64,000 nucleotides of DNA from JBOFDK01 sp051646925 (GTDB lineage Bacteria; Bacillota; Clostridia; Lachnospirales; Cellulosilyticaceae), in the NCBI GenBank assembly GCA_051646925.1, contig JBOFDK010000086.1, positions 1-64,000 on the forward strand. Direction: 5' to 3'. The position numbers were made by a program, and so were the translations under genes. The notes beneath the pieces are model-generated. The model was not told the origin of the DNA, did no database searches, and worked only from the letters and a program-made list of their open reading frames with translations. Below, piece by piece: positions 55,001 through 62,850 of this stretch (the stretch's first letter is position 1; every line of letters begins with the position of its first letter).

Positions 55001-55792
55001 TCTATTTACATAAATTTCTTTTCTAAGTTCAAAATAAGTATCAAGTGCTTCTTGAATAGGTTTTGATAAAATACTATCTTCTATTTCTATCGATGTTAGT
55101 TCTGTCATGAACGTAGTATGACGACAATGGTCTGACCAATACGTATCTACTACTTTTAATTCTGTAAATGTAGGGTCACGTTGTTCTTGTAAAAAATATC
55201 TTTGAAAATATTCAAGATCTTCTAAGCTCATCGCTAATCCTACAGTTTTATGAAATTCCGCTAATTGTTCATTGTTATATTTAATAAATCCTGTAAGCGT
55301 TTTTATTGGTTGTGGTAGTGGATAGTCTGCATCTATAGCATTATTTTCTAAATCTTTTACTTCTTCACTTTCCACAGGATTAATCATATGTTTTTTTATA
55401 AGTTCTTCTTCTTCTTTTGTTAAATCACCTTCAACAACTACTATTTTAGCTGTTTTTATAATCGGTTCTAATTTGCTATCTATAGAACGTATACACTGTG
55501 TACAAGAATCTGCACGTTGGTCGTATTGTCCACTTAAATATCTCATCATAAAAACAAAACCGTTTACTTGTGGTAAAACATCATATACGATATCTGCTTG
55601 TGGCTCTGAAAAAACAGTTGATACTGCCTTGTCGTACGCTTGTTTTGATACACCTGCTACATCATAACGATTGAACATTCTAACATTTTTGATTGATTTT
55701 ATTCCTAAGAATGTTTTTAATTCATTTTCTACACGTTTTGATTCAATATCAAAACCTTCTCGCTTTTCTACATAGATAACATATTGTTCCAT
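52067..55792 (-). CDS. purL: FGAM synthase, single-chain with glutaminase domain
   Basis: Makes FGAM from FGAR, ATP and glutamine. 1241 residues: an N-terminal PurS-like domain, two AIRS-type halves (HNHPTEIEPFGGAATCLGGAIRDPLSG, GGVCVSIGEIAEGL, KDSMSGT), then a C-terminal glutaminase domain with GICNGFQ (nucleophile Cys) and a later HGEGRF region. This is the large single-chain form, instead of PurS/PurQ/PurL. First gene of the operon. TGGAGGGA site. Confidence 0.97.
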   Translation of the reverse strand: MEQYVIYVEKREGFDIESKRVENELKTFLGIKSIKNVRMFNRYDVAGVSKQAYDKAVSTVFSEPQADIVYDVLPQVNGFVFMMRYLSGQYDQRADSCTQCIRSIDSKLEPIIKTAKIVVVEGDLTKEEEELIKKHMINPVESEEVKDLENNAIDADYPLPQPIKTLTGFIKYNNEQLAEFHKTVGLAMSLEDLEYFQRYFLQEQRDPTFTELKVVDTYWSDHCRHTTFMTELTSIEIEDSILSKPIQEALDTYFELRKEIYVNRNKSVCLMDMATIIVKHLKAEGKLTHLVETAEINACTIEDTILVNDKEEKYLILFKNETHNHPTEIEPFGGAATCLGGAIRDPLSGRAYVYQAMRVTGAGDVTEALQKTIAGKLPQRKISQTAASGYSSYGNQIGLATGEVKEYYHPGYVAKRLEVGAVVGALPSANARREEPTDGDVIILIGGATGRDGCGGATGSSKEHTEDSLLLCGSEVQKGNPVEERKLQRLYRNSEFTHCIKRCNDFGAGGVCVSIGEIAEGLIIDLDQVPVKYKGLDGTELAISESQERMAIAVEAKDAEKVIELCAKENLNAVIVAKVTEAKELIMTWQGKEIVHINREFLDSAGVTQRKIAKITAPKIELDERPLTKENVESLFTDLNLASQKGLGIQFDGSIGAGSVLMPYGGKNQLTKEIGMVAKVPVLNGQTSSATFMTHGFDPYLSEMSPFHGSLYAVLESIAKLVALGADYKKAYLSFQEYFERLGEDASKWGKPVAALLGTLVVQKALGVCAIGGKDSMSGTFENINVPPTLISFTCALGDAKDVVSGSLKETDSKIVYVNIPKDEMLIPDFEYAKKAYEAIYELVNKGNIRSSYTVGKGGVCYSIMQMAIGNEIGATLSLKENNIMPFIANYGDVILEVSSEVCETLDLSIFSVIGQTTSEKTIAFDDITYDIQTVIEKIEKPLEKVFTLKVDAKEATCDATFNGERKIYIAKNKIAKPKVIVPVFPGTNCEYDMTRVFEEAGAEVEQILFLNRTASDIEQSIDYMAKAIEKAQILAFPGGFSAGDEPDGSGKFIAATFRNEKLKEAVHKQLYANDGLAIGICNGFQVLVKLGLLPYGEIREMNSNCPTLTYNTIGKHISIMAKTKITSTQSPWLANVNVGDCHEIALSHGEGRFVAPKEVLDELVKKGQIITQYVDAFGVPTQDGSVNVNGSMYNIEGIVSLDGRIIGKMGHSERIGENIHKNIPGQKNQQLFKAGVEYFK

Positions 55793-55863
55793 CTAAGTCC
55801 CTCCAGCTAAACTATTTTTATATTTAAAGGTTATCATAGCATACTGATATCGTCAATATTTTT

Positions 55864-55977
55864 GCGAACATTTTATTATTTATTTTTATAATAATTCGGT
55901 TATATATGTTTTTTAGTTTGTATAATATATTTTTTTTACCATTTTTAGTACGATTTTTATATTTCAATCCGAACATT
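55864..55977. promoter_or_regulatory. Candidate PurR boxes upstream of purL
   Basis: GCGAACATT at 55864-55872 faces an inverted AACCGAATTAT at about 55892-55902, the usual arrangement of PurBox pairs. A third CCGAACATT is at 55969-55977. The purL start is at 55792. No purine or PRPP riboswitch fold was recognised. The rest of 55793-56109 is AT-rich and holds no gene. Confidence 0.45.
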
Positions 55978-56107
55978 TATATATATTTCCTCGTATATCT
56001 TATTTATGTATACCAAATATTATTAATTGCTTATTATAACTTTTTATTTTTATATTATCATTTTTAATTGTTTTATATATGAATTTCTAAATTATTTTAA
56101 AACAAAA

Positions 56108-56150
56108 AAATACATCTTAAAATGTGTATTATCCACATTTTAAGATGTAT
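56108..56150. terminator. Terminator after sigF
   Basis: Perfect hairpin (arms ATACATCTTAAAATGTG, 56110-56126, and its complement, 56134-56150). It overlaps the last codons and the stop of sigF, with an A run before it for minus-strand reading. Confidence 0.8.
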
Positions 56151-56862
56151 GCATCATATTTCTCATCTTTTTTAGTATACGTTTTTCAATTCTAGATACT
56201 TGTACTTGCGAAATATCTAATAATGTTGCAATTTCTGTCTGCGTACGATCTTCATAATAACGATATGTAATTATATTTTTTTCAATCGGATCAAGTCCCA
56301 TTATCATCTGTTCTAAAATAATATGATCTACCATATTGTTTTGCGCTGATGGCGCTTGATCAATTTTATCTTCTAATGTAATCGGTTTCCCGTCTCCATG
56401 ATGTATTACCGCACTTAATGACTCTATTTCTGTATTAGCTTCTAATGCTGTTACAATTTCTTCTACTTCCATATCAAGTCCTGCTGCAATTTCATTAATA
56501 GTCGGCTCACGATCTAACTCTTTAAGCAAACTTTCTTTCATTAACTTTGCTTTATATGCTACTTCTTTTAATGACCTTGATACTTTTATCATACCATCAT
56601 CTCGAAGAAATCGTTTGATTTCACCAACAATCATAGGTACTGCATAAGTTGAAAACTTAACATTGTAACTTAAATCAAATTTTTCTACACTTTTTAGTAA
56701 ACCGATACTGCCTATTTGGAATAAATCTTCTAAATCATAGCCTCGCCCCGAAAAACGTTTAACTAAGCTCCAAACTAGACCAATATTTTCTTCTACTAAT
56801 ACTTCTTTGGCAACTTCATCGCCTTCTTGCGCTCTTACTATTAATTTTAATGTATGATCCAT
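56140..56862 (-). CDS. sigF: Sporulation sigma factor F
   Basis: Forespore-specific sigma factor. Region 2 has LEDLFQIGSIGLLKSVEKFDLSYNVKFSTYAVPMIVGEIKRFLRDD, and region 4 ends YRYYEDRTQTEIATLLDISQVQVSRIEKRILKKMR. 240 residues. Third gene of spoIIA, 33 bp after spoIIAB. Held inactive by SpoIIAB. GGAGGTGG site. Confidence 0.96.
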   Translation of the reverse strand: MDHTLKLIVRAQEGDEVAKEVLVEENIGLVWSLVKRFSGRGYDLEDLFQIGSIGLLKSVEKFDLSYNVKFSTYAVPMIVGEIKRFLRDDGMIKVSRSLKEVAYKAKLMKESLLKELDREPTINEIAAGLDMEVEEIVTALEANTEIESLSAVIHHGDGKPITLEDKIDQAPSAQNNMVDHIILEQMIMGLDPIEKNIITYRYYEDRTQTEIATLLDISQVQVSRIEKRILKKMRNMMHTS

Positions 56863-56894
56863 ATTCTATTCCACCTCCTAAGTGTATGAGGTGA

Positions 56895-57320
56895 TTAGAT
56901 GAAATTTTTTATGAGGTGAACTGTAGTACCTTGTCCTACGTTTGACCTCACATTAACTTCATCCATCATAGATTGCATAACTGTAAATCCTAATCCTGCA
57001 CGTTCATCATCTGGTGATGACGTATGTAGAGGTTGCATCGCTTCATCTATATCTTCAATGCCTGTTCCAAAATCAATAATATCAATTATTGCTTTTTTAT
57101 CTTCATAACGGCACATTATTTCAATGATTTTATTTTCATCACTTTTGTAACCGTGAATAATACTATTTGTTACAGCTTCTGACACCGCCATTTTGATATC
57201 ATAGAGTTCCTCTACTGTTGGGTCTAACTGTGCTAAAAAAGATGTTACGGCTACACGCGCAAAAGCCTCATTAATCGAACTACTTTTAAATCGAATCTGC
57301 ATTTCATTACTGCGTGTCAT
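56895..57320 (-). CDS. spoIIAB: Anti-sigma F factor (serine kinase)
   Basis: Binds sigma F and phosphorylates SpoIIAA. GHKL ATP-binding motifs: N box KMAVSEAVTNSIIHGY, G1 DFGTGIEDIDEA and G2 RAGLGFTVMQSMMDEV. 141 residues. Start at 57320 after GAGGGGG. Confidence 0.95.
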   Translation of the reverse strand: MTRSNEMQIRFKSSSINEAFARVAVTSFLAQLDPTVEELYDIKMAVSEAVTNSIIHGYKSDENKIIEIMCRYEDKKAIIDIIDFGTGIEDIDEAMQPLHTSSPDDERAGLGFTVMQSMMDEVNVRSNVGQGTTVHLIKNFI

Positions 57321-57347
57321 CTTAATCCCCCTCGTGTTTCAAATCTT

Positions 57348-57686
57348 TTAAACTAAGTTCTTCAAGGCTTCTGCTTCATTGTCATACTGTTTCATTAGTT
57401 TATATACTCCTGATAAATTAAGGATTTTATCTACTTTAGGTGAAACATTGTATAACCCTACTTGTCCTCCAAAAACTACTACCTGGCGATATCGTCCTAT
57501 CAATAATCCAATACCTGAACTATCCATAAAAACAATATTCTCACAATTAAATAATATACTCTTTGCACGCCTTTTTGAATATTCTTGCTCAACACGTTCT
57601 CTAATTTCTACACATGTGTGGTGATCAATTTCTCCTTTAGGTGTAACAATTAATATACTTTCATGCATACCAAAATCTATATCCAT
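57348..57686 (-). CDS. spoIIAA: Anti-anti-sigma F factor
   Basis: STAS-domain protein that releases sigma F. Phosphorylated serine in FMDSSGIGLLIGR (S56/S57). 112 residues, normal. First gene of spoIIA; promoter at 57722-57750. Confidence 0.95.
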   Translation of the reverse strand: MDIDFGMHESILIVTPKGEIDHHTCVEIRERVEQEYSKRRAKSILFNCENIVFMDSSGIGLLIGRYRQVVVFGGQVGLYNVSPKVDKILNLSGVYKLMKQYDNEAEALKNLV

Positions 57687-57721
57687 AGGGCACCTCTTTT
57701 CTTATCTTTATCTCTTTATAT

Positions 57722-57750
57722 AGCATAGTATATTTTACAAATATTGTCAA
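57722..57750 (-). promoter_or_regulatory. Promoter of the spoIIA operon, sigma-A-like
   Basis: TTGACA (57745-57750), 17-nt spacer, TATGCT (57722-57727) on the minus strand, 36 bp before spoIIAA. The typical sigma-H sequence was not seen. The remaining 57751-57959 holds only AT-rich text. Confidence 0.5.
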
Positions 57751-57959
57751 TTAATTTCTATTTTTTTACATTTCGTTTTCTTATAACATTACTCTTTGCT
57801 ATTTTATCGTTTTCATCTTTATTTTTTCTATTTTTACGGTGCCCTTAGTTTATATTCTTTTATTTATACTTTATATCGACTAATATTATTAAACACATAA
57901 TAACATTACCTATATTTGCTCTATTTTCTATATATTATTTTCATTAACCTTTTTTCACC

Positions 57960-57991
57960 TTGACAACTTCTATTCAATTGACTAGTCTAAT
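57960..57991 (+). promoter_or_regulatory. Candidate promoter/operator of the CadC/SmtB-like regulator
   Basis: TTGACA (57960-57965), 17-nt spacer, TAGTCT (57983-57988), with the 8-bp palindrome GACTAGTC (57980-57987) over the -10 region and flanks ATT/TAAT. A likely autoregulatory site (inference). Confidence 0.4.
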
Positions 57992-58027
57992 ACTAACAGA
58001 TTCTATATTTTTGAAAGGAGCCTCCTT

Positions 58028-58387
58028 ATGGATACAAAATCAATCGAAGTTTGTCAATGCACTATAATACATGAAGAAACAGTCGAACAAGTTAAACCAT
58101 TTGTATTAAATCTAGACGATTCTAATAATCTTGCATCATTTTTCAAAGTTTTTGCCGATCCAACTCGTATCCGTTTACTTAGTGCATTGTTTAAATCCGA
58201 AATGTGTGTTTGTGATTTAGCCGCAACTTTAGGTATGACACATTCTGCTATATCACATCAGTTACGCATATTCAAAACTTCTAAACTTGTTACTTCTAGA
58301 AAAGCTGGTAAAGTTGTTTATTATTCATTAGCAGATGACCATATTCGCCATATTTTCAACGCTGGTCTTGAACATATTTTAGAATAA
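58028..58387 (+). CDS. CadC/SmtB-like metal-responsive repressor
   Basis: 119 residues, ArsR-family winged helix. It carries two possible metal sites: cysteines C9, C11 (CQC) with C60, C62 (MCVCDL), as in CadC, and D103/H105/H116/E119 on the C-terminal helix (DxHx10HxxE), as in SmtB/CzrA. It is expected to sense Cd/Pb/Zn. No metal transporter lies nearby, so the target is elsewhere. GAAAGGAG ribosome site. Confidence 0.88.
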   Translation: MDTKSIEVCQCTIIHEETVEQVKPFVLNLDDSNNLASFFKVFADPTRIRLLSALFKSEMCVCDLAATLGMTHSAISHQLRIFKTSKLVTSRKAGKVVYYSLADDHIRHIFNAGLEHILE

Positions 58388-59248
58388 TTATTTTTTATTT
58401 ACCATATATGCAATATGTTCTACATATATTTTAGCAAGGTCTACATCACTCTTTTCATATAAACTACGACATCCTACTACATCTTCTATTTCATTAAAAA
58501 GATAATTTCCTTTTTTATCAATCAAAAAATCAATTCCTACACAATCACAGAATAAATAATCTGTGATTGTTTTTATATGTTTTTTTAATTCATCATCTAT
58601 TTTATACATAACTACACTTCCGCCTAATGAAAAATTTGAGCGAAAATCTGTTGTCGAAGTTCTTTTAATAGCCGCAACTGGCTTATTCCCCACTACAAAC
58701 ACTCTTACATCTACACCTGGCGCATCACACAACTCTTGTATTAGTATGTATCGTCTTTTTATATCTTTTATAGTTTTGTCAAAATCTTTTTTGTTATCTA
58801 CTTTAAATACCTCGTCCCCGCCATGCCCATCAATTGTTTTTATAACAACTGGATATTTAAATTCATTTTGATTATACTCTCCAAAATGTTTATCAAAAAA
58901 ATAATTTTTTACTGAATGTACCCCTAGGCTGTTTATCATTTGATGAGCTTTGATTTTATCATTACCAATTTCTGTAACGTTAGCCGAATTAAATAACAAT
59001 ACTTGCATTTTTTCTAAATGATAACTAAGTAGCGTATCTCTTGACCTATTTATGCAAAAAAATGGAACAGTATCATTATTTATCGTTTTTATATATAATT
59101 TATTTTCTTCTGTTCCAAATTGTATTTCTTGTCTAATTATCAAAGTTATATCTAGCCTAGCCTCTTTTCCGCACGCAATAATATAATCCGCAAATTTTTT
59201 GTTTTTTTCTAAATCCCGCTCATCATAAATTAGCCATCCTTTAATCAT
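58388..59248 (-). CDS. ATP-grasp ligase (RimK-like), second of a pair
   Basis: 286 residues. ATP-grasp features: FKYPVVIKTIDGHGGDEVFKV, ILIQELCDAPGVDVRVFVVG and FNEIEDVVGCRSLYEK. Related to RimK/LysX-type ligases that add amino acids. Substrate unknown. Its start overlaps the partner end by four bases, so it is translated with it. It converges with the metal sensor gene. Confidence 0.75.
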   Translation of the reverse strand: MIKGWLIYDERDLEKNKKFADYIIACGKEARLDITLIIRQEIQFGTEENKLYIKTINNDTVPFFCINRSRDTLLSYHLEKMQVLLFNSANVTEIGNDKIKAHQMINSLGVHSVKNYFFDKHFGEYNQNEFKYPVVIKTIDGHGGDEVFKVDNKKDFDKTIKDIKRRYILIQELCDAPGVDVRVFVVGNKPVAAIKRTSTTDFRSNFSLGGSVVMYKIDDELKKHIKTITDYLFCDCVGIDFLIDKKGNYLFNEIEDVVGCRSLYEKSDVDLAKIYVEHIAYMVNKK

Positions 59249-60159
59249 TTATTACTCATCTCCTTTTTAATCCATTCAATAATTTTGTCTGCTACATTTA
59301 CACCTGTACAATCTAAAATATTTTTAATATGAGCATTTGAATTAACTTCACATAGTACCGGTTTATTTTCTGGACCAAATAACAAATCTACACCTGCAAA
59401 ATCAATTTCTAATTTTTCACATACTTTTAATGCTAATTCTTCAAAACTTTTCGGACACTCAGTATTTTCCATCGTTGCACCCGCTGTAACATTTGCTCTA
59501 AAATCTCCTTTTGAACGTCTAATCATAGCTGCAACTACTTGTCCACCTACCACTTGAACTCTAATATCTTTTCCATAACTTGTTTGTATCATTTCTTGAT
59601 ATATATGTGGTATATATTTTAGTTCATTACGTTTTATTTCTAGTTCTAATCTATTATCGATTTTATACACTTGTTGCCCAAATGAACCAAAACACTCTTT
59701 TATTATAAATGGATACTGTAAAACTTTTTCAACTTGATCCATAAATAACTTTTCATTTCCATCTTTTGTTCCTTCAAAAACTAGCGGCGCAATAATTGTT
59801 GTAGGCATTGGAATATTTTGATTTTGTAGTTTTAAAAATGTAAGTGATTTATCGTCGCAACATCTAATTACTTCTGAATTGTTAAAAAGTCTTAGCCCTT
59901 TATTTTCTAATTGCTGCGCAAGTTTTGTATCTTTATCCAAAAATAATACAAACTCAGGTTTTTCATCTTCTAAACCTGTTACAAAACTATCTTTCGCTAT
60001 TCCATACAGTATCTCATCTGTGTATTTTACTATTAATTTAATTTTGAATTTTTTTGCCGATTCTTTATACATATTAGTTAGTTCTTCAAATTTTTCACTT
60101 CGTAACCAACCATTTACTACAAGCCACGCTTTCATATTAAAATCATTGTTAGATTGCAT
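59245..60159 (-). CDS. ATP-grasp ligase (RimK-like), first of a pair
   Basis: 304 residues, paralog of 58388-59248. YPFIIKECFGSFGQQVYKID, IYQEMIQTSYGKDIRVQVVGGQVVAAMIRRSKGDFRANVTAGA and LCEVNSNAHIKNILDCTGV. It resembles alpha-L-glutamate ligases. Substrate unknown. AAAGGAGTA site. The pair is probably one enzyme system of two subunits or two successive steps (inference). Confidence 0.8.
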   Translation of the reverse strand: MQSNNDFNMKAWLVVNGWLRSEKFEELTNMYKESAKKFKIKLIVKYTDEILYGIAKDSFVTGLEDEKPEFVLFLDKDTKLAQQLENKGLRLFNNSEVIRCCDDKSLTFLKLQNQNIPMPTTIIAPLVFEGTKDGNEKLFMDQVEKVLQYPFIIKECFGSFGQQVYKIDNRLELEIKRNELKYIPHIYQEMIQTSYGKDIRVQVVGGQVVAAMIRRSKGDFRANVTAGATMENTECPKSFEELALKVCEKLEIDFAGVDLLFGPENKPVLCEVNSNAHIKNILDCTGVNVADKIIEWIKKEMSNK

Positions 60160-60179
60160 TTAAAATACTCCTTTATATA

Positions 60180-60226
60180 AAAAAACTGTTCGCTTATCTT
60201 TTTAAGATAACGACAAACAGTTTTTT
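60180..60226. terminator. Terminator after queH
   Basis: Imperfect hairpin AAAAAACTGTT ... AACAGTTTTTT, with inner arms TTATCTT/AAGATAA, between queH and the ligase gene. Confidence 0.8.
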
Positions 60227-60244
60227 TTATTTTTATTTTTTTGT

Positions 60245-60877
60245 CTATTTTTCGCTTGAACTTAATGCTTCAGCTTTTGAATACGAACAACCACAGTACG
60301 CTTGCCTATACAGACCATATATTTCACTTAATCCTACCGACGCTTTATAACCATCTTTTTTCTTGAAATCTGAATTTAAATAAGGCACTTCATATTTTTT
60401 AGCTAACATGTCTCCAATTTCATTTAATTTTTCTGCATTTTTCATAGGACTAATTGATAACGTTGTTGTGAAATAATCAAAATTATTACTCTTTGCATAA
60501 CGCGCTGTTTCTTCAAGACGCAGTTTATAACAAGCTTCACACCTTGCTCCGCCTTCTTTACACATCGCTAGAGGCTTTGCCATTTGATGAAATAATTTTA
60601 CATCATAATTTCCTTGAACAAATTTTACTGGGTATTTAGTTGGAATTTGTTCAATAAGCCTTTGTTGTTCTTGTGCACGTTTATTATATTCATCTTTGTC
60701 ATCAATATTTGGATTATAATAAAAAACCGTTAATAAAAAATGTTCCGATAAATATTGTATAACATATGTGCTACATGGTGCACAACAACTGTGTAAACAT
60801 AACTTTGGTACAGTATTTTCTTTTGTTATTTTTTCTATGGTCTGTTCCATTTTTTTTTGATAATTTTCTTTTTTCAC
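60245..60877 (-). CDS. queH: Epoxyqueuosine reductase, QueH type
   Basis: Last step of queuosine synthesis in tRNA. DUF208 family: cysteine pair LHSCCAPCSTYV, then FYYNPNIDDKDEYNKR, GGARCEACYKLRLEETARYA and RQAYCGCSYSKAE, with eight or more cysteines that bind Fe-S and metal. Start GTG at 60877. 210 residues. Confidence 0.92.
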   Translation of the reverse strand: MKKENYQKKMEQTIEKITKENTVPKLCLHSCCAPCSTYVIQYLSEHFLLTVFYYNPNIDDKDEYNKRAQEQQRLIEQIPTKYPVKFVQGNYDVKLFHQMAKPLAMCKEGGARCEACYKLRLEETARYAKSNNFDYFTTTLSISPMKNAEKLNEIGDMLAKKYEVPYLNSDFKKKDGYKASVGLSEIYGLYRQAYCGCSYSKAEALSSSEK

Positions 60878-60944
60878 ATTCCCAGCTCTTTCTATCTGTC
60901 TATTTTTATGTCTTTTTTTATGTCTTTTATCTAGCTATAGTGTA

Positions 60945-61898
60945 TTATACTATTCTATTGCGCTCTTCTTCGTTAAAAAATGCAAGAACATTTTTAACCA
61001 CTTCGTCTACAAGTAGTTTTCTAGCCTCTATACTCGCCCATGCAATATGTGGTGTAACAAACCATTTTTCTTTATCTACACTATAAAGTGGATGATTTGC
61101 TTGTATAGGTTCTTGTTCTAATACATCTAGTGCCGCACCACTTATTAAATTTTCTTTTAATGCACGCGCTAAATCATCTTCTTTAATAATACCGCCTCGC
61201 CCAAGATTCATCAGAATCGCTGTTTTTTTCATTTGACTAATTTGTTCATAACCTATTAAATTTTTTGTTCTTTCATTTAATGGTGCATGAATTGATAAAA
61301 TATCACTCTCTTTTAATAACGTCTCTAAATCAACGCTTGGATAAGGCTGGTCTGCATTTTTTCCTGATGTTGAATAGTAAATTACTCTGCATCCAAAAGC
61401 GCTTGCAAGACGTGCTACTTCCTGACCAATAGCGCCCATTGCAACAATTCCCCATGTTTTACCTTTAATTTCATTAAAAGGTCTTCCTATATAACCAAAT
61501 GTTTCACTATCTGCATATTCTTTACTTTTTACGTACTTATCATAAAAACTAAGTTGCTCACACAAATTAAATAGCATCGCAAAAGTATGCTGAGCTACAC
61601 TATCAGTCGAATATCCCGCAACGTTAGCAACAGCTATATTAGCTTTTTTTGCATACTCTAAATCTATATTGTTATATCCGGTCGCGAACAATGCTATAAT
61701 TTTTAATTTTTTTGCATCTTTTAAATTTTCAGCATTTAGCTGTACTTTATTTAAAAGAATAACATCCGCATCTTTTATACGCTCTACTACACATTCTTCT
61801 GGCGTTAATTGGTAAGTCGTAACATCTCCCAAAGCATTTAATACCGTTAAATCTATATCATCTCCAAGTGTTTTTGCATCTAATACTACTATATTCAT
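60945..61898 (-). CDS. D-2-hydroxyacid dehydrogenase (glycerate dehydrogenase-like)
   Basis: NAD(P)-linked reduction of 2-oxoacids. NAD fold GIVAMGAIGQEVARLASAFG, catalytic region MNLGRGGIIKEDDL, ALDVLEQEP and TPHIAWASIEARKLL. The HxAWAS-type ending fits glycerate/hydroxypyruvate dehydrogenase (HprA), but the substrate is not certain. 317 residues. TAAGGAGG site; separated by 12 bp from the Tim44-like gene. Confidence 0.88.
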   Translation of the reverse strand: MNIVVLDAKTLGDDIDLTVLNALGDVTTYQLTPEECVVERIKDADVILLNKVQLNAENLKDAKKLKIIALFATGYNNIDLEYAKKANIAVANVAGYSTDSVAQHTFAMLFNLCEQLSFYDKYVKSKEYADSETFGYIGRPFNEIKGKTWGIVAMGAIGQEVARLASAFGCRVIYYSTSGKNADQPYPSVDLETLLKESDILSIHAPLNERTKNLIGYEQISQMKKTAILMNLGRGGIIKEDDLARALKENLISGAALDVLEQEPIQANHPLYSVDKEKWFVTPHIAWASIEARKLLVDEVVKNVLAFFNEEERNRIV

Positions 61899-61910
61899 AA
61901 AAAAACCTCC

Positions 61911-62837
61911 TTAGTTTTGTGAAATCACTTCTATTTCTGATAATAGCCAATCAAAATCACCTTTTGTTACTATGCTATCACAATATTCACATCTGCCTGC
62001 TTGATTAATCGATAAATTTGCACCACAGTTTGGACACGCTATTGCTTCTACATGACTATTTTTTGTTTTTGTACCTATTTTACGCATCATCTTCCATTTG
62101 TAATGCATATAAATTGTTTTATTTTTATCACCTTTTATAACTTTGTTTGTTACATCATCTACGATATAGTCCACAAATTTCGCCTTAATAGAAACATCTA
62201 AATATTCAAACTCTCCTATAGCCTCATATTTTAATACTTCTGTATCAACAATAGCTATATCTTCTATTTTATTTGTTCGTTTATTTGCAATATATTGATC
62301 TAATTGCATTTTATGTGTATTAAAAAGTGCATCTGTTTCAAAAGGTCTTACTTCTTCCCATTTTTTGTCCATCCATGCTAGTTGTAGTCTCATAAACATA
62401 TTATTTACTTTGCCAACCATCATTTGTTCTGAAAACTCTGGATCTTTTTGTAATAATATTTTTATACTTTCGTTATGTTTATTCATAACCATGCCATATT
62501 GATTATTTACAGGCATTGCCATTCTTGAATTCTGTTGTTTGTTTTTCCCTAATAAATAAACAACGACAGCTATAACTAATATAACTATAATTATTGCTGG
62601 TTGATTAAAAATGAACCTCATTAGCCAATAAATTGTATAAAAATCAAAACTGCTGCTATAGCTGCTATTTCCTCCATAACTACCATTACCATAATTTGTA
62701 TTTCCAGCATTGTAGTCTACGCTATTTCCTACATCAGCGTACGTATGAGATATGCAGCAACTATATATAAAAGCAATTATACATATATTTAATATAATTT
62801 TGAATACTTTTGGATGCCTTACTATTATTTTATCCAA
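61911..62837 (-). CDS. Tim44-like membrane protein with zinc ribbon
   Basis: About 308 residues. N-terminal hydrophobic segment with an SHTYADV-like site, a Gly/Ser/Asn-rich stretch, a membrane helix (PAIIIVILVIAVVVYLLG), then a Tim44-like domain (about 125-280, KVNNMFMRLQLAWMDKKWEEVRPF ... IKAKFVDYIV) and a C-terminal zinc ribbon (CPNCGANL ... CEYC). I chose the TTG at 62835-62837 because AAAGGAGTAGG precedes it; the longer frame overlaps the SPFH gene. Function unknown. Confidence 0.75.
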   Translation of the reverse strand: MDKIIVRHPKVFKIILNICIIAFIYSCCISHTYADVGNSVDYNAGNTNYGNGSYGGNSSYSSSFDFYTIYWLMRFIFNQPAIIIVILVIAVVVYLLGKNKQQNSRMAMPVNNQYGMVMNKHNESIKILLQKDPEFSEQMMVGKVNNMFMRLQLAWMDKKWEEVRPFETDALFNTHKMQLDQYIANKRTNKIEDIAIVDTEVLKYEAIGEFEYLDVSIKAKFVDYIVDDVTNKVIKGDKNKTIYMHYKWKMMRKIGTKTKNSHVEAIACPNCGANLSINQAGRCEYCDSIVTKGDFDWLLSEIEVISQN

Positions 62838-62850
62838 TATACCTACTCCT

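Noticed and set aside
55793..56109. Possible purine or PRPP riboswitch before purL
   Set aside because: I saw no conserved aptamer fold; AT-rich text with PurBox-like sites fits better.
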